From assembly GCF_011009015.1 (NCBI RefSeq), contig NZ_CP048878.1, positions 246,501 to 310,500 on the forward strand: 64,000 bases of DNA, read 5' to 3'. Source of the DNA: Spartinivicinus ruber (GTDB lineage Bacteria > Pseudomonadota > Gammaproteobacteria > Pseudomonadales > Zooshikellaceae). Shown in pieces: positions 1 through 9,108 of the stretch. Position numbers and translations under genes: made by a program. Below the pieces are notes generated by a model. It ran no database searches and had not been told where the DNA came from. It worked only from the letters and a program-made list of their open reading frames with translations. Every line of letters starts with the position of its first letter. The stretch's first letter is position 1.

Positions 1-727
1 TAAACCCATGCAGCGGGGCAGTGACATTATGGTCAAAATCCCAAAATGTTTTATAACGCTTGATGTTACCCAATGTGGTTAAAGTTTTATATTGATCTAT
101 AGCGCCTTGGGCCATAAAAGAACTTTTTTTAATTTCAATATATTGGATTAAGTCGCGTAAGAAATAATTGCGATAAACTTTAGCTAATCCTTGATTCATT
201 CGTTTTGCGCATTCGTCCAACTGGAAAGGCACAGAAACTGCCACTGCAGCAATGATAGGGTAATTATGCTGTATTTCGCCTAACCATTTCAGTAGTACAT
301 TACCCCCCAGTGAGAAGCCAATGACAGCTAATTTCAAGTAACGCGTATTTTGGTCAAGGTGCTTGATGATGAATGCTAGATCATTGCTATCACCTGAATG
401 GTAACCTCGTGGTAATAAATTGGGTTCGCCACTACAGCCACGAAAGTTCATTGCCACACTGTCCCAGCCAATTTTATGAAGCGCTTGTTGTAACCCTAAT
501 ACATAGTGGGAGTTGGAATTGCCAGTTAAGCCGTGAAGGATCAGGGCGAGGTTGTGGCTTTTTTGCGGGCTATGCCAGTCTAGATCAATAAAGTCACCAT
601 CAACAGTGGTAACCCTTTCTCTTTGTCTGACTAATGCTGAAGGGCGGCGCAGTAAAGGCGACCAGACGGTTTGTAAATGGGGGCCTGGTAACCACCAGGC
701 CGGTTTAAAGCTACTACTTGATAACAT
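1..727 (-). CDS. YheT-family alpha/beta hydrolase (C-terminus beyond window)
   Basis: Reading the minus strand from ATG at 727 gives an uninterrupted frame of about 242 residues that runs off the window edge. It opens MLSSSSFKPAWWLPGPHLQT and carries LILHGLTGNSNSHY (oxyanion region, about residue 64), MNFRGCSGEPN, and the nucleophile elbow GFSLGGN (Ser in G-x-S-x-G, about residue 146). These are the hallmarks of the YheT/Abhydrolase_1 (COG0429) family, usually 320-340 residues, so the acid and His of the triad are probably in the missing part. It starts 2 bp after the stop of the DUF945 gene and is likely the last gene of the rsmD-DUF945-yheT run. The substrate of this family is not established; an esterase role is inference. 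Confidence 0.85.
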   Translation of the reverse strand, partial: MLSSSSFKPAWWLPGPHLQTVWSPLLRRPSALVRQRERVTTVDGDFIDLDWHSPQKSHNLALILHGLTGNSNSHYVLGLQQALHKIGWDSVAMNFRGCSGEPNLLPRGYHSGDSNDLAFIIKHLDQNTRYLKLAVIGFSLGGNVLLKWLGEIQHNYPIIAAVAVSVPFQLDECAKRMNQGLAKVYRNYFLRDLIQYIEIKKSSFMAQGAIDQYKTLTTLGNIKRYKTFWDFDHNVTAPLHGF

Positions 728-729
728 TA

Positions 730-2079
730 TTACTGCATGGGTTTGCCATTAATTGTTAATTGTCCTTGTTGGAACTGAATGGCTGACTTCAATTGATCAT
801 TGTCATTAATTATATACCCTTGGCTAACGAAGATGGGAACTTGTGCTGCCAATGGAGTATTTTCTATTAACTTGGCAGGTACACTGACATTAGCTGAAGC
901 TTGTATTGCTCCCATTAGTAATAAGGGGTTTTGTAACATAGCAGCATTTTCAGCTTTGATAGTTGCCTCTAAGTCAGCTTCTATTTTACCTTGTTCGGTA
1001 TTTGCCTGTAAGGTAGGAATTTTTATGACAGGCCCTGCTGCCAGAATTTGATTTAAATCCTCTTGAATTGCAGCAAAGTCAGGCATTGGTGTTTGCTTGC
1101 CAGCACCACTTTGCATTGCTTGCTTTTGAAGCTGGGTAAGCTTCTTAGTGATGGATTGTACAGCTTGAGCTGGCAAGTTTTCTAAAGCGATTTTTAGCTT
1201 AATATCATTCGCAATCGGCTTATTTTCAGCAACGACTTTTTTTGCAGAAAATGTTGTATCAGCTTTTATCATCTGATTGTTATCTGCTTCAGAGTGAGCT
1301 GTTACGATAAAATCTTCCAGAGTGATATTGTTTGGTGTGTTTAATAATGGGTTGCTAGGTGTTTTATTGGAATTGATGGTTACAGCGCTGAGCTTTATTT
1401 CATCATCACCCAACCATAAGTCTTCTAACAATAACTGTTTGTTAGACTTGCCAGTGACTTTGCCTATAAACATGTTCAGTTCAGAAGAGTTGATTTGCAT
1501 GCCATTCCAGCTAAAGTCTGCAACAAGATTAGACATATTATCAGAGAAAGAGATAGTCATTTCTGCTGGTTGAAACATGACGGAGTCAGAGGCTTTTCCT
1601 TCAATATTGTCTAAATTGAAGCCAGCTATAGAAGCTTTGATAGTGGAGTTGCCAGTAAAGCCAATATGACTTTGAATTTGAATGGGGTTTTTGTTGTCTT
1701 TCCAAATTTTGGCAATGTTTGCTTGTTGCTCATCAGTCAGAGGAACTTTGGTTTCAATGGCAGCTAAACCAACTTTATTGGGCCCTTTAAATAAAATTGG
1801 ACCATGGCTGATGTGGTTGTTTATTTTAAAAGTGAATGGTTCTTGATCAGCAAGTTTAACTGTTACGGTGTTGACGGCAGTTGAAGTCAGCCAGCTGCGC
1901 TGGTAATCCACATCAATTTTTAAGTCAAATGGAACAGATTGCAGAGTAGAAGAACTTTGTAAATGCTCCATTTCTGCTTTGAATTGCTTCTCTGCCAAGG
2001 TTCCTGTGAGGTAAGGTGCACCTGCAACCGCAACGGCTACAATGCCTAAGCCTACAACTTTTTTCATAAAGTTCTTCAA
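730..2079 (-). CDS. DUF945 (YdgA-like) envelope protein
   Basis: A 449-residue protein with an N-terminal signal/anchor (KKVVGLGIVAVAVAGAPYLTG) followed by a long periplasmic region. The conserved opening (small hydrophobic anchor, then PYLTGTLAEKQF) and the C-terminal GQLTINGKP motif match the DUF945/YdgA family, whose members are about 450-500 residues. Family function is poorly known; a link to motility or the envelope has been suggested for relatives. Its ATG overlaps the rsmD stop by 4 bp (ATGA), indicating translational coupling, and it lies 2 bp before the yheT-like start. The start is well supported by that overlap. Confidence 0.8.
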   Translation of the reverse strand: MKNFMKKVVGLGIVAVAVAGAPYLTGTLAEKQFKAEMEHLQSSSTLQSVPFDLKIDVDYQRSWLTSTAVNTVTVKLADQEPFTFKINNHISHGPILFKGPNKVGLAAIETKVPLTDEQQANIAKIWKDNKNPIQIQSHIGFTGNSTIKASIAGFNLDNIEGKASDSVMFQPAEMTISFSDNMSNLVADFSWNGMQINSSELNMFIGKVTGKSNKQLLLEDLWLGDDEIKLSAVTINSNKTPSNPLLNTPNNITLEDFIVTAHSEADNNQMIKADTTFSAKKVVAENKPIANDIKLKIALENLPAQAVQSITKKLTQLQKQAMQSGAGKQTPMPDFAAIQEDLNQILAAGPVIKIPTLQANTEQGKIEADLEATIKAENAAMLQNPLLLMGAIQASANVSVPAKLIENTPLAAQVPIFVSQGYIINDNDQLKSAIQFQQGQLTINGKPMQ

Positions 2080-2693
2080 CTCTCTGTTAATTGTCTTTTA
2101 AACAAGTAAAAGCAAACTTGTCCTGCCTGTTTCTGACGGTGCAGCTGCCAACTGGCCGGCACTTGAAGTGTAGTTAAGTCCTGCTCAGCTTCCACATAGA
2201 TATAAGCATCGGGAGCAAGCCAATTTAAGGTTTCAAGTAGCTGAAAGGTTTGATTTAGTAAGTCTTGGTGAAAAGGAGGGTCAAGAAATACTATGTCAAA
2301 CTGCTGGGTGCTTGGTTGGTTAAGCCACTGCACTGCATCAGTATTGGTTATACTCGCATCATCTCCAGGGACCTGCAATTGTGATAAATGCTGACTTAAC
2401 TGTCGCTCAGCAACTGGTGATGCTTCGATAAACTGAACAAATTTTGCACCGCGCGATAACGCTTCTAATCCTAAAGCGCCCGTGCCACTAAATGCATCTA
2501 AACAGCTAGCACCAGGAATAATTGGCATCAGCCAGTTAAATAGGGTTTCACGCACGCGATCAGTAGTGGGACGTAGACCTGGCAGATCAGGAATAGCCAA
2601 TTTACGGCTACGCCATTGGCCACCAATGATACGCAAGTAACTGGTGGTCTTTTTATTGCGATTATGACGAGGCTTAGAGCGGGATGATTTCAT
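2076..2693 (-). CDS. rsmD: 16S rRNA (guanine966-N2)-methyltransferase RsmD
   Basis: A 205-residue SAM-dependent methyltransferase that methylates G966 in 16S rRNA of the 30S subunit. Visible motifs: an N-terminal basic stretch and LRIIGGQWRSRKL; LRPTTDRVRETLFNWL, typical of the family; motif I LDAFSGTGALGLEALSRGA (SAM binding); and the catalytic N6/N2-type motif IV DPPF (about residue 138). Length matches the family (about 200). It is first in a three-gene minus-strand run with DUF945 (4-bp overlap) and the yheT-like hydrolase. No ftsY is seen beside it in this window. Confidence 0.93.
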   Translation of the reverse strand: MKSSRSKPRHNRNKKTTSYLRIIGGQWRSRKLAIPDLPGLRPTTDRVRETLFNWLMPIIPGASCLDAFSGTGALGLEALSRGAKFVQFIEASPVAERQLSQHLSQLQVPGDDASITNTDAVQWLNQPSTQQFDIVFLDPPFHQDLLNQTFQLLETLNWLAPDAYIYVEAEQDLTTLQVPASWQLHRQKQAGQVCFYLFKRQLTES

Positions 2694-2826
2694 TGAGTAT
2701 TAGCAAAAGTCCAAAAGCAAACTAACTGTACCTGATTTATACAGTTGTTGTCAGGGTTTGGCAAAAGCACAAGGTGTGGTATTAGGTGTATACAGCTTTT
2801 TGCCGAAGTAATTAATCGTTGTAATT

Positions 2827-2866
2827 ATTATCGTAATACGATAATCTATTATTGTTTTACGATAAC
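2827..2866 (+). promoter_or_regulatory. palindromic operator plus third half-site upstream of the DUF2975/HTH pair
   Basis: ATTATCGT-AAT-ACGATAAT (2827-2845) is a perfect 8-bp inverted repeat with a 3-bp spacer. A third half-site, ACGATAAC (2859-2866), lies exactly 21 bp (two helical turns) after the second half-site, just before the ribosome-binding site. The likely ligand is the Cro-type protein encoded at 3407, giving autoregulation; that assignment is inference. Confidence 0.6.
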
Positions 2867-2887
2867 TTTATTTGTGTGGAGATAAAT

Positions 2888-3388
2888 GTGAACTCACTTA
2901 AAAAGATAAAGCTAACCAGTGGGATAGCGATAGTCAGCTTGTTGGTGTTTCTTACTTACAATATTTACTTGTTTGTTACCGGTGAAGGGTTTATTTTGGA
3001 CAAGGATACAAGTGGTAATGTAGAGATTTTTACGAGAGTTATGACCTTTATAGGGTTAGAACTGTTTTATCAAGTGATAATGATAGTGTTATTAGTATGT
3101 ATATTTTTGCAATTTTATAGAGAAAAAATATTCAACCTAACTAACCTTCGCTATAGCTTTGCTATAGGCTGGCTTTGTTTGCTTTATCCTGTTTATTCAT
3201 ATGGTGTTGATTTCTTGCTAGATGCAGTTTTTCAGCCTCTGAATATAAGTAGTACTTTTACTGTAAATATAAATCTTATGCCAATGGCAACAGAATTTTA
3301 CTTAATTGCAGGTGTTGTCATATTGCCCATAGCCTATATATTAAAGCATGGTAGTGCACTTAAATCCGAGTTGGAAGAGTACATTTAG
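2888..3388 (+). CDS. DUF2975 membrane protein
   Basis: A protein of about 166 residues with four predicted transmembrane helices: GIAIVSLLVFLTYNIYLF, IGLELFYQVIMIVLLVCIF, a Trp/Tyr-rich segment around SFAIGWLCLLYPVYSYGV, and AGVVILPIAYIL. The four-helix layout, the final PIAYILKHG...L segment and the paired downstream regulator match DUF2975. I chose GTG at 2888 because GGAG lies 6-7 bases upstream; an upstream TTG at 2852 falls inside the operator half-site region and lacks a ribosome-binding site. It is followed 18 bp later by a Cro-type HTH gene, the usual DUF2975 partner. Function is unknown; a membrane partner or sensor for the regulator is inference. Confidence 0.7.
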   Translation: MNSLKKIKLTSGIAIVSLLVFLTYNIYLFVTGEGFILDKDTSGNVEIFTRVMTFIGLELFYQVIMIVLLVCIFLQFYREKIFNLTNLRYSFAIGWLCLLYPVYSYGVDFLLDAVFQPLNISSTFTVNINLMPMATEFYLIAGVVILPIAYILKHGSALKSELEEYI

Positions 3389-3406
3389 TCAAGAAGGAAG
3401 CGTAAA

Positions 3407-3631
3407 GTGCCTATTGAATGTCGTATTCAACAATTGTTAGCTGAGAAAAAAATAAAGTCTAAAGACTTAGCTGAAAAAATAGGTATAACACCTCAAAACT
3501 TATCTGTATTAGCAAATGGGAGAGCAAAAGGTATTAGGTTTGCTACTTTAGAAGCGCTATGTAAAGCATTAGAGTGTACGCCAGGAGATATATTGCATTA
3601 TGAGAAGTCTGATAGTACTTCTGAAAAATAA
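3407..3631 (+). CDS. Cro/CI-type (XRE, HTH_26) transcriptional regulator
   Basis: A compact 74-residue single-domain HTH protein: IQQLLAEKKIKSKDLAEKIG, then TPQNLSVLANGRAKGIRF (recognition helix region), then LEALCKALECTPGDIL, the classic end of YozG/HTH_26 proteins. GTG start at 3407 with AAGGAAG upstream. It lies 18 bp after the DUF2975 gene and is almost certainly co-transcribed. In this widespread gene pair the HTH protein is thought to control the operon; the inverted repeat at 2827-2845 is its most likely site. Confidence 0.85.
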   Translation: MPIECRIQQLLAEKKIKSKDLAEKIGITPQNLSVLANGRAKGIRFATLEALCKALECTPGDILHYEKSDSTSEK

Positions 3632-3778
3632 AAGCGCTTGAATTACACTCTGCAACTATAGTCAGGTTGTAACCATTACTGTTGTATTCCTTAACATAAC
3701 TAAACCCATGAGAAAATCTTGCTTCCCAAGGGTAATATATGCGAGAAAGTAATTTTTAGTGTGTAGGAGAAACATGCA

Positions 3779-4666
3779 GTGGATAGCAACGCTGATTTAC
3801 ATTGGTGGTCCTATAACCCAAATAACAAACAAAATAGTATACTATTTGTGCATGGTGGGCCAGGGAATCACTCTCAGTACTTTAAAGCCTGGTTACAAGA
3901 TAACCCTGAGTATGTAGCAGAATTTGGTTGGCTATCTTATGATCAGCGGGGTTGTGGATTATCTAAAGGAATATATGAGTTATCTCATGATCACAATGTC
4001 AATGACTTGCCAATAATGATTAAGCAAATTGAAGCAAGTGGCCATAATATTAGTGCAGTAATGGGGCATAGTTATGGTGCGACATTGGTTTATGAGAGCT
4101 TTATTAAAAATAAATACTTAGATAAAAAAGTTATTCTGCTGGGGCGATCACCTGATTTACTAACTCCAGCAAATAGAAATTTGATGATAGACTTGTTACT
4201 GCTGAAGCTTTTTCAGGAAGATTCTTATAAAAATCTTGAAGTCGATTTACAAGGGTTGTTTGATTTGCCTAGTAACGAATTATGGAAGAAAAAACAAGAG
4301 ATAAGGTCAGTATTGAAACACAGTAATAAGAGGTCATTATTTTATTGGGCAAACTTATCAACAAAAGAAAAATATGAAAAGATAAAAGAAACAGTTAACA
4401 TTGCAGAAGATCAAAGTGTATTTCGTGATGTAGCTGGGACAATGAATGATCCCAATAATCCACGTCCTCACTTTGATATAACAATGTTGGCTCAGCCTGT
4501 TCTGCATATTTTAGGTTATTATGATTTTTTAATGGGAGGTGATTATTTTAAGCCAACCCAATCTTCCAGTTATATAGCAAAAGCATTTATGTTTTCAGGG
4601 CATTACCCACACTTTGAGGAGCCGGAAAAATTTATTGTAAATATTAAAAAATTTATTGAAAGCTAA
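3779..4666 (+). CDS. alpha/beta hydrolase, prolyl-iminopeptidase-like (S33)
   Basis: A 295-residue cytoplasmic hydrolase without a signal peptide. Motifs in order: oxyanion-hole HGGPG (about residue 25), DQRGCGLSKG (about 59), nucleophile elbow GHSYGA (Ser of G-x-S-x-G, about 97), a helical lid, then GYYDFLMGG and the terminal catalytic His in GHYPHFEEP (about 277). HGGPG together with DQRG.G.S is characteristic of the proline iminopeptidase family, but substrate cannot be read from sequence. The GTG start (3779) sits 10 bases after AGGAG; an ATG at 3774 is closer to AGGAG but in a different, soon-closed frame. A strong terminator follows at 4684. Confidence 0.75.
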   Translation: MDSNADLHWWSYNPNNKQNSILFVHGGPGNHSQYFKAWLQDNPEYVAEFGWLSYDQRGCGLSKGIYELSHDHNVNDLPIMIKQIEASGHNISAVMGHSYGATLVYESFIKNKYLDKKVILLGRSPDLLTPANRNLMIDLLLLKLFQEDSYKNLEVDLQGLFDLPSNELWKKKQEIRSVLKHSNKRSLFYWANLSTKEKYEKIKETVNIAEDQSVFRDVAGTMNDPNNPRPHFDITMLAQPVLHILGYYDFLMGGDYFKPTQSSSYIAKAFMFSGHYPHFEEPEKFIVNIKKFIES

Positions 4667-4683
4667 AAACTATGATTAATGAA

Positions 4684-4722
4684 ATAAGCTATTGGTGAGT
4701 ATGCCAATAGCTTATTATTGCT
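4684..4722 (+). terminator. intrinsic terminator of the hydrolase gene
   Basis: Perfect 12-bp stem ATAAGCTATTGG (4684-4695) / CCAATAGCTTAT (4704-4715) with an 8-base loop, followed by a T-rich stretch, 18 bp after the hydrolase stop. Confidence 0.75.
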
Positions 4723-4764
4723 TGATTCATAAGTTGATGTTTAACAATATTAACGAAAGCGCTA

Positions 4765-5206
4765 TTACTGATAATTATGATTAAGGCTTGCAATGATATT
4801 TGGCGCAGTTAAGTTGACAATGCCTTTTAGTGGTGAAGCAATAGGCCCTAAAAACTCATCGGCAGTACTATTAAATGCATGTTGTTCAATAGTTAGCAAA
4901 TCTTTAGGTTGAAAACCATATACACTGCAGCTGTTAATACATTAGCTGCAACCCTTAGTAAAGAAAAAGTAGCATTTGATGGTACTAGTAACATATTGCT
5001 CACACCTTATATTGTTATTATTTATATACTTTCATAGTTGCACTAAGTTGCTAAAGTTTTGCAGTTACAGTAGGTGCAAGCTCAATAGGATCTACATTAT
5101 GAGTACGGCCTCTATTTCATTACCAGTAGCTGAGACAACAATCACAACTAGTTTTTTTAATTTTTTTCGAGTGGGTAATTTCTTTACTGAGGATTGTAGT
5201 TTCCAT
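4765..5206 (-). pseudogene. decayed minus-strand gene of unknown family
   Basis: Between the hydrolase terminator and the macrodomain gene the minus strand holds protein-like fragments spread over different frames. From 5206 downward: ATG with METTILSKEITHSKK, then LVVIVVSATGNEIEAVLI, then VDPIELAPTVTAKL followed by an in-frame stop, then SNATFSLLRVAANVLTAAV, then in another frame YGFQPKDLLTIEQHAF and ADEFLGPIASPLKGIVNL, ending at a stop at 4765-4767. At least three frame changes and one nonsense codon are needed to join them. The amino-acid composition looks like real protein, but I do not recognise the family. Reading this as a dead gene rather than chance frames is inference. Confidence 0.45.
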
Positions 5207-5378
5207 ATGAGAAGGTATTTGTGACAGCGGGCTAGTGTAGTGTAAAGGTTAGAGCTAAAACAGATTGCTTTAAAACTCTCCTATAGGTTACTACCAAAAG
5301 AGAAATAATGTCGTTACACGGCATAAAGCGTGCGATATATTCTATTCTATAAGTAACAAGATTAATTGGTAGAAGCAA

Positions 5379-5888
5379 ATGGCTACAAAAATAGAAGCAG
5401 TGCAAGGGGATATAACCAAGCTTGCTGTGGATGCAATTGTCAATGCTGCGAATAGTAGTTTGCTTGGAGGAGGTGGTGTTGATGGAGCTATTCATCGTGT
5501 GGCTGGGCCGGAGCTTCTAGCTGAATGCCGGCAGCTAAATGGTTGTGATACTGGTGAGGCCAAAATCACGAAAGGCTACCGGTTGTTAGCTAAGTATGTG
5601 ATTCATACGGTAGGGCCAATTTGGCGAGGAGGCCATGATAATGAGCCTCAGCTATTGGCCAGCTGTTATGCAAATTCACTACAGTTAGCTGCAGAACATC
5701 AACTATTGTCGATAGCATTTCCTGCGATTAGTACTGGAGTGTATGGTTACCCCATTGAGCAGGCAACTGAGGTTGCGATAACAGAAGCAAAGAAATTTAC
5801 TGAACAGGAAACCTCGCTTGAAGAAATTATTTTCTGCTGTTTCTCTGATGCTGATTTAGCAACCTACCATAAAGTACTTGCTTATTAA
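5379..5888 (+). CDS. ymdB: macrodomain O-acetyl-ADP-ribose deacetylase (YmdB-like)
   Basis: A 169-residue single macrodomain. Diagnostic motifs: [20 protein letters not shown] (ADP-ribose adenine site and catalytic Asn-Ala-Ala-Asn), [16 protein letters not shown] (glycine-rich loop), and [12 protein letters not shown] (diphosphate loop). It is very close in motif and spacing to E. coli YmdB, which hydrolyses O-acetyl-ADP-ribose, removes mono-ADP-ribose and modulates RNase III. ATG at 5379 with a weak ribosome-binding site. It converges on the RND gene with 26 bp between. It is the single intact gene beside a decayed one, so it may be an isolated accessory gene. Confidence 0.9.
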   Translation: MATKIEAVQGDITKLAVDAIVNAANSSLLGGGGVDGAIHRVAGPELLAECRQLNGCDTGEAKITKGYRLLAKYVIHTVGPIWRGGHDNEPQLLASCYANSLQLAAEHQLLSIAFPAISTGVYGYPIEQATEVAITEAKKFTEQETSLEEIIFCCFSDADLATYHKVLAY

Positions 5889-5914
5889 CTCTTGAGCATA
5901 GTAACTGTATGTTG

Positions 5915-8900
5915 TTATTGAAGCCCCAATGGCAGGTTTGCTACGTCAGTTGTTTGACTTTTACGAAGTGCACTGGTTTTAGGTGTTAACAATACATATA
6001 ACACTGGCACTACAAACAAGGTCAGAATAGTAGACGACAGTAGCCCACCAATGATAGTCCAGCCCATTGGCTCCCATAGGCTACTGCCGGATAAGGTTAA
6101 GGGTAGCAACCCGCCTACGGTTGTCAGGGTCGTCAATAAAATAGGTGATAGTCGGGTTTTTCCTGCTTCAAAAGCGGAATCAAAAATACCCTTTCCTGCA
6201 TTTCTAAGTTGGTTGGAATAATCCACTAAAATGATTGAGTTATTAACCACTATGCCAACCAACGAGCTAAAGCCGATAAATGCCATAAAAGAAAAGCTGT
6301 TATTTGTAGCATAAAGGCAAAATAATGTACCTATAATGGCAAAAGGAATAGCGGCAAACACAATAATAGGTTGAGACAATGACTTAAACTGAAAAACCAG
6401 TACAGCAAAAATGCCTAGTAAAGAAACTAATAGAGCTTTGGTTATACCAGCAAAAGATTCAGCTCGGGTTTCTTCCTCTCCACCAATTTTATAACTCATA
6501 GCCACTGGCCAGTTGAGTTGATCCAATTGGGTGGCAATAGCCTGGGTAAGCGTGGCTACTTGGTAGCCATGTTTGACATCAGCAGTAATTAATGCGCTGC
6601 GCTCTAGATTAAGGTGACGGAATGTAGCTTGTCCTTCATCAGGCTCTAAATTTGCAACATGGCGTAAGGGCACAGTATTTCCCGTAACACCGGTAACTGT
6701 TACCCGGTTAAAGTCGTCTAATGTAGGCTTATCGGTATCAGCGAGCTTGACTACCACATTATATTCATCACCCAACTCATCCCGCATGCTGCCAACAGAT
6801 GTACCGACTAAAGAAGCACGAACGGTTTTATCGATAGTGATTAGTGGAATTCCTAATAGTCCAGCTTTGTCTCGATTGATATTAACCTTTAAATCTGTTT
6901 TATAGTTGCCTGTTGGATTTCGTACATTCACTGTGCCAGGAGTTTGTTTAATGATTGCTTCTACTTGAGCAGATAGTTGCTTTAACTGACTGATATTGTC
7001 GCCTATCACCCAAATAGCGATGGGAGCATCAATTGGAGGGCCTTGAATGAATTCTTTAACGGCTATTTCAACCCCAGGGATATCACTAAACTGTTGTCGA
7101 AGCTCATCTACTAAAGCTGGCAGGTCCAGTTCTGCACTATCTTTTAATTGTACAAACAATTGGGCATGGTTAGGTGTTTCTCGTTTTGGGTCAACATTGT
7201 AATAAACCTTGGGGTTTCCTCTGCCAGTATTCGTTACTACGCTATTAACCTGGGGGTGAGTTAATATTCTTTGCTCTACAGTTAAAGCGATTGCTTGGGT
7301 TTTATCAAAGCTTGTGCCTTCTGAGGTATCAATATTTACCATTAATTGCGGTTTTTCTGCTTTCGGGAATAAACTGACCCCTACTTTAGGGAAAAGGGTT
7401 AAGCTAGCAGCAAAAAACAAACATGCTGAGAATAATAATAGCCAGGGCCATTTTAATGATAACTGTAATAGTGGAGCATAAACTCGATTGGTTAGCAGAC
7501 TAATCAGCCGAGGTACGGGATTAATTGCAGCAATACGACAAGAGACGCTAGTAACCAGGTTGGGCTTAGAGAGGCTGTTATCATTAGGGTTTTTATCAGC
7601 AAAGTGGTAAGCACAATTATTTTTATTAAGTAAGCGGCTGGCTAATAAGGGGGATAATGTTAAAGCAATAACCAGTGAAACTGATAATGTTAAAATAACA
7701 GTTACCGGTAGTGATTGAATAAATAATCCAGTAGGGCCTTGTAACATCAGCATAGGCAAAAAGGCTAACAATGTGGTAATGGTGCCACTGGCGACTGCAC
7801 CACCCATTTGTTGAGTGCCTAAAACGGCAGCGTGAAAAGGAGTTTGGTTTTGTTTAAGTAACCGGCCAATGTTTTCAATAATCACAATGGCATTATCTAC
7901 TAATAAGCCCAATGCAATCACTAACCCGGCAATAGTCATTTGTTGTAAACCAAAGCCACTTAAATCTACTAAACCGATCGCTATCAACATGGAAGTGGGA
8001 ATAGCTAATACCACGATAATACTGGGTTTAAAGCCAAGTACTAATAGCACGATTAAGCCAACAAGCACTAATCCTTGAACCAAGTTACCTGTTAATACAT
8101 TAACCATCTTATCAACGCTTCTAGTCTGGTCAAAAATGGCCACAGCTTTGATATTGGCTGGTAACTTTTGCTGGAATTTAGCTAGGGTGGTGTCGAGGTT
8201 TTTCATCACCGAAAAAATATTGGTGTTTTCTCGTTGTTTGACAGAAACTAAAATACCACGCTGGCCGTTATATCTAGCATTATAAGTAGGTTCTGCATCG
8301 TCAAAGTTGATTTCGGCAATATCCTCAACAAAAACAATTCTGTCGCCAGAAGCTTTGACTGTCGTGCGGCGAATATCGCTAAGATTTTTGAAATCGCCAC
8401 TAGTGCGCACTGTGAAGCGACGGGTGCCAGCATCAACATGGCCAGCTGGTACATTCACGCTAGCAGCTTCCAGCGCATCTAGTAAATTATCCAGGGAAAT
8501 TTGTAGCTCACGCATTTTTTCTAAATCAGCGTGCACTTGCACCTGTTGTTCTGGATAAGCCCAAACGTCAGCTTGCTTGACTCCAGGGCTATGTTCAAAC
8601 TGTCGTTCAAGCTGTTCTCCATAACGTTTTAACTGGCGGTAAGAAGCTGTTTCTGATAGCAGGCTAACCAAGAAAATATTAACGTCGGAAGGCGATATTT
8701 TAAGTACTTCGAGTCGTAGTAACTCATCGGGTAAGTCATCGCGAATTGACGCCATGGCTTGCACAACGTCATCGTAATAATCTTCTGGGTCTTCAATATC
8801 CAGAAACTCGACATGGGCCAGGACCAGCCCATCTTCTATTTTGCTTTTAACAACTTTAATGTCTTCCAATTCATAAATGGCTTCTTCAATTGGTTCCAAT

Positions 8901-9088
8901 ACCAGTTTTTCCATATCCATTGGCGAAGTGCCAGGGTATATTGCATAAACCGTGGCCATTGGCATGGTAACTTGTGGGTCTTCAGAGCGGGGCATGGTCT
9001 TTAGTGAGACTACACCAAGCACTACCATAAGTAATACAATAATTAAGGTGAACTGGTAATTTACAACTGCTAGGTGTGGTAGCTTCAT
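5915..9088 (-). CDS. RND-family efflux transporter permease (AcrB/MexF-like)
   Basis: A 1057-residue inner-membrane pump with the two-fold RND layout: TM1 (QFTLIIVLLMVVLGVVSLK), a large periplasmic loop, TM2-6, a second loop, and TM8-12. TM4 carries GLLVDNAIVIIEN, retaining the first essential Asp of the proton relay but with Asn where AcrB has a second Asp; TM10 has VVNNSIILVDY. It starts 20 bp after the adaptor gene stop and no outer-membrane TolC-like gene follows, so the outer-membrane partner must be encoded elsewhere. Substrate (drug or other amphiphile) cannot be determined. A Ser/Asn/Asp-rich insert before TM7 (about residues 490-515) is longer than usual. Confidence 0.9.
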   Translation of the reverse strand: MKLPHLAVVNYQFTLIIVLLMVVLGVVSLKTMPRSEDPQVTMPMATVYAIYPGTSPMDMEKLVLEPIEEAIYELEDIKVVKSKIEDGLVLAHVEFLDIEDPEDYYDDVVQAMASIRDDLPDELLRLEVLKISPSDVNIFLVSLLSETASYRQLKRYGEQLERQFEHSPGVKQADVWAYPEQQVQVHADLEKMRELQISLDNLLDALEAASVNVPAGHVDAGTRRFTVRTSGDFKNLSDIRRTTVKASGDRIVFVEDIAEINFDDAEPTYNARYNGQRGILVSVKQRENTNIFSVMKNLDTTLAKFQQKLPANIKAVAIFDQTRSVDKMVNVLTGNLVQGLVLVGLIVLLVLGFKPSIIVVLAIPTSMLIAIGLVDLSGFGLQQMTIAGLVIALGLLVDNAIVIIENIGRLLKQNQTPFHAAVLGTQQMGGAVASGTITTLLAFLPMLMLQGPTGLFIQSLPVTVILTLSVSLVIALTLSPLLASRLLNKNNCAYHFADKNPNDNSLSKPNLVTSVSCRIAAINPVPRLISLLTNRVYAPLLQLSLKWPWLLLFSACLFFAASLTLFPKVGVSLFPKAEKPQLMVNIDTSEGTSFDKTQAIALTVEQRILTHPQVNSVVTNTGRGNPKVYYNVDPKRETPNHAQLFVQLKDSAELDLPALVDELRQQFSDIPGVEIAVKEFIQGPPIDAPIAIWVIGDNISQLKQLSAQVEAIIKQTPGTVNVRNPTGNYKTDLKVNINRDKAGLLGIPLITIDKTVRASLVGTSVGSMRDELGDEYNVVVKLADTDKPTLDDFNRVTVTGVTGNTVPLRHVANLEPDEGQATFRHLNLERSALITADVKHGYQVATLTQAIATQLDQLNWPVAMSYKIGGEEETRAESFAGITKALLVSLLGIFAVLVFQFKSLSQPIIVFAAIPFAIIGTLFCLYATNNSFSFMAFIGFSSLVGIVVNNSIILVDYSNQLRNAGKGIFDSAFEAGKTRLSPILLTTLTTVGGLLPLTLSGSSLWEPMGWTIIGGLLSSTILTLFVVPVLYVLLTPKTSALRKSQTTDVANLPLGLQ

Positions 9089-9108
9089 GGTTATCTATTT
9101 ACTGTGAC

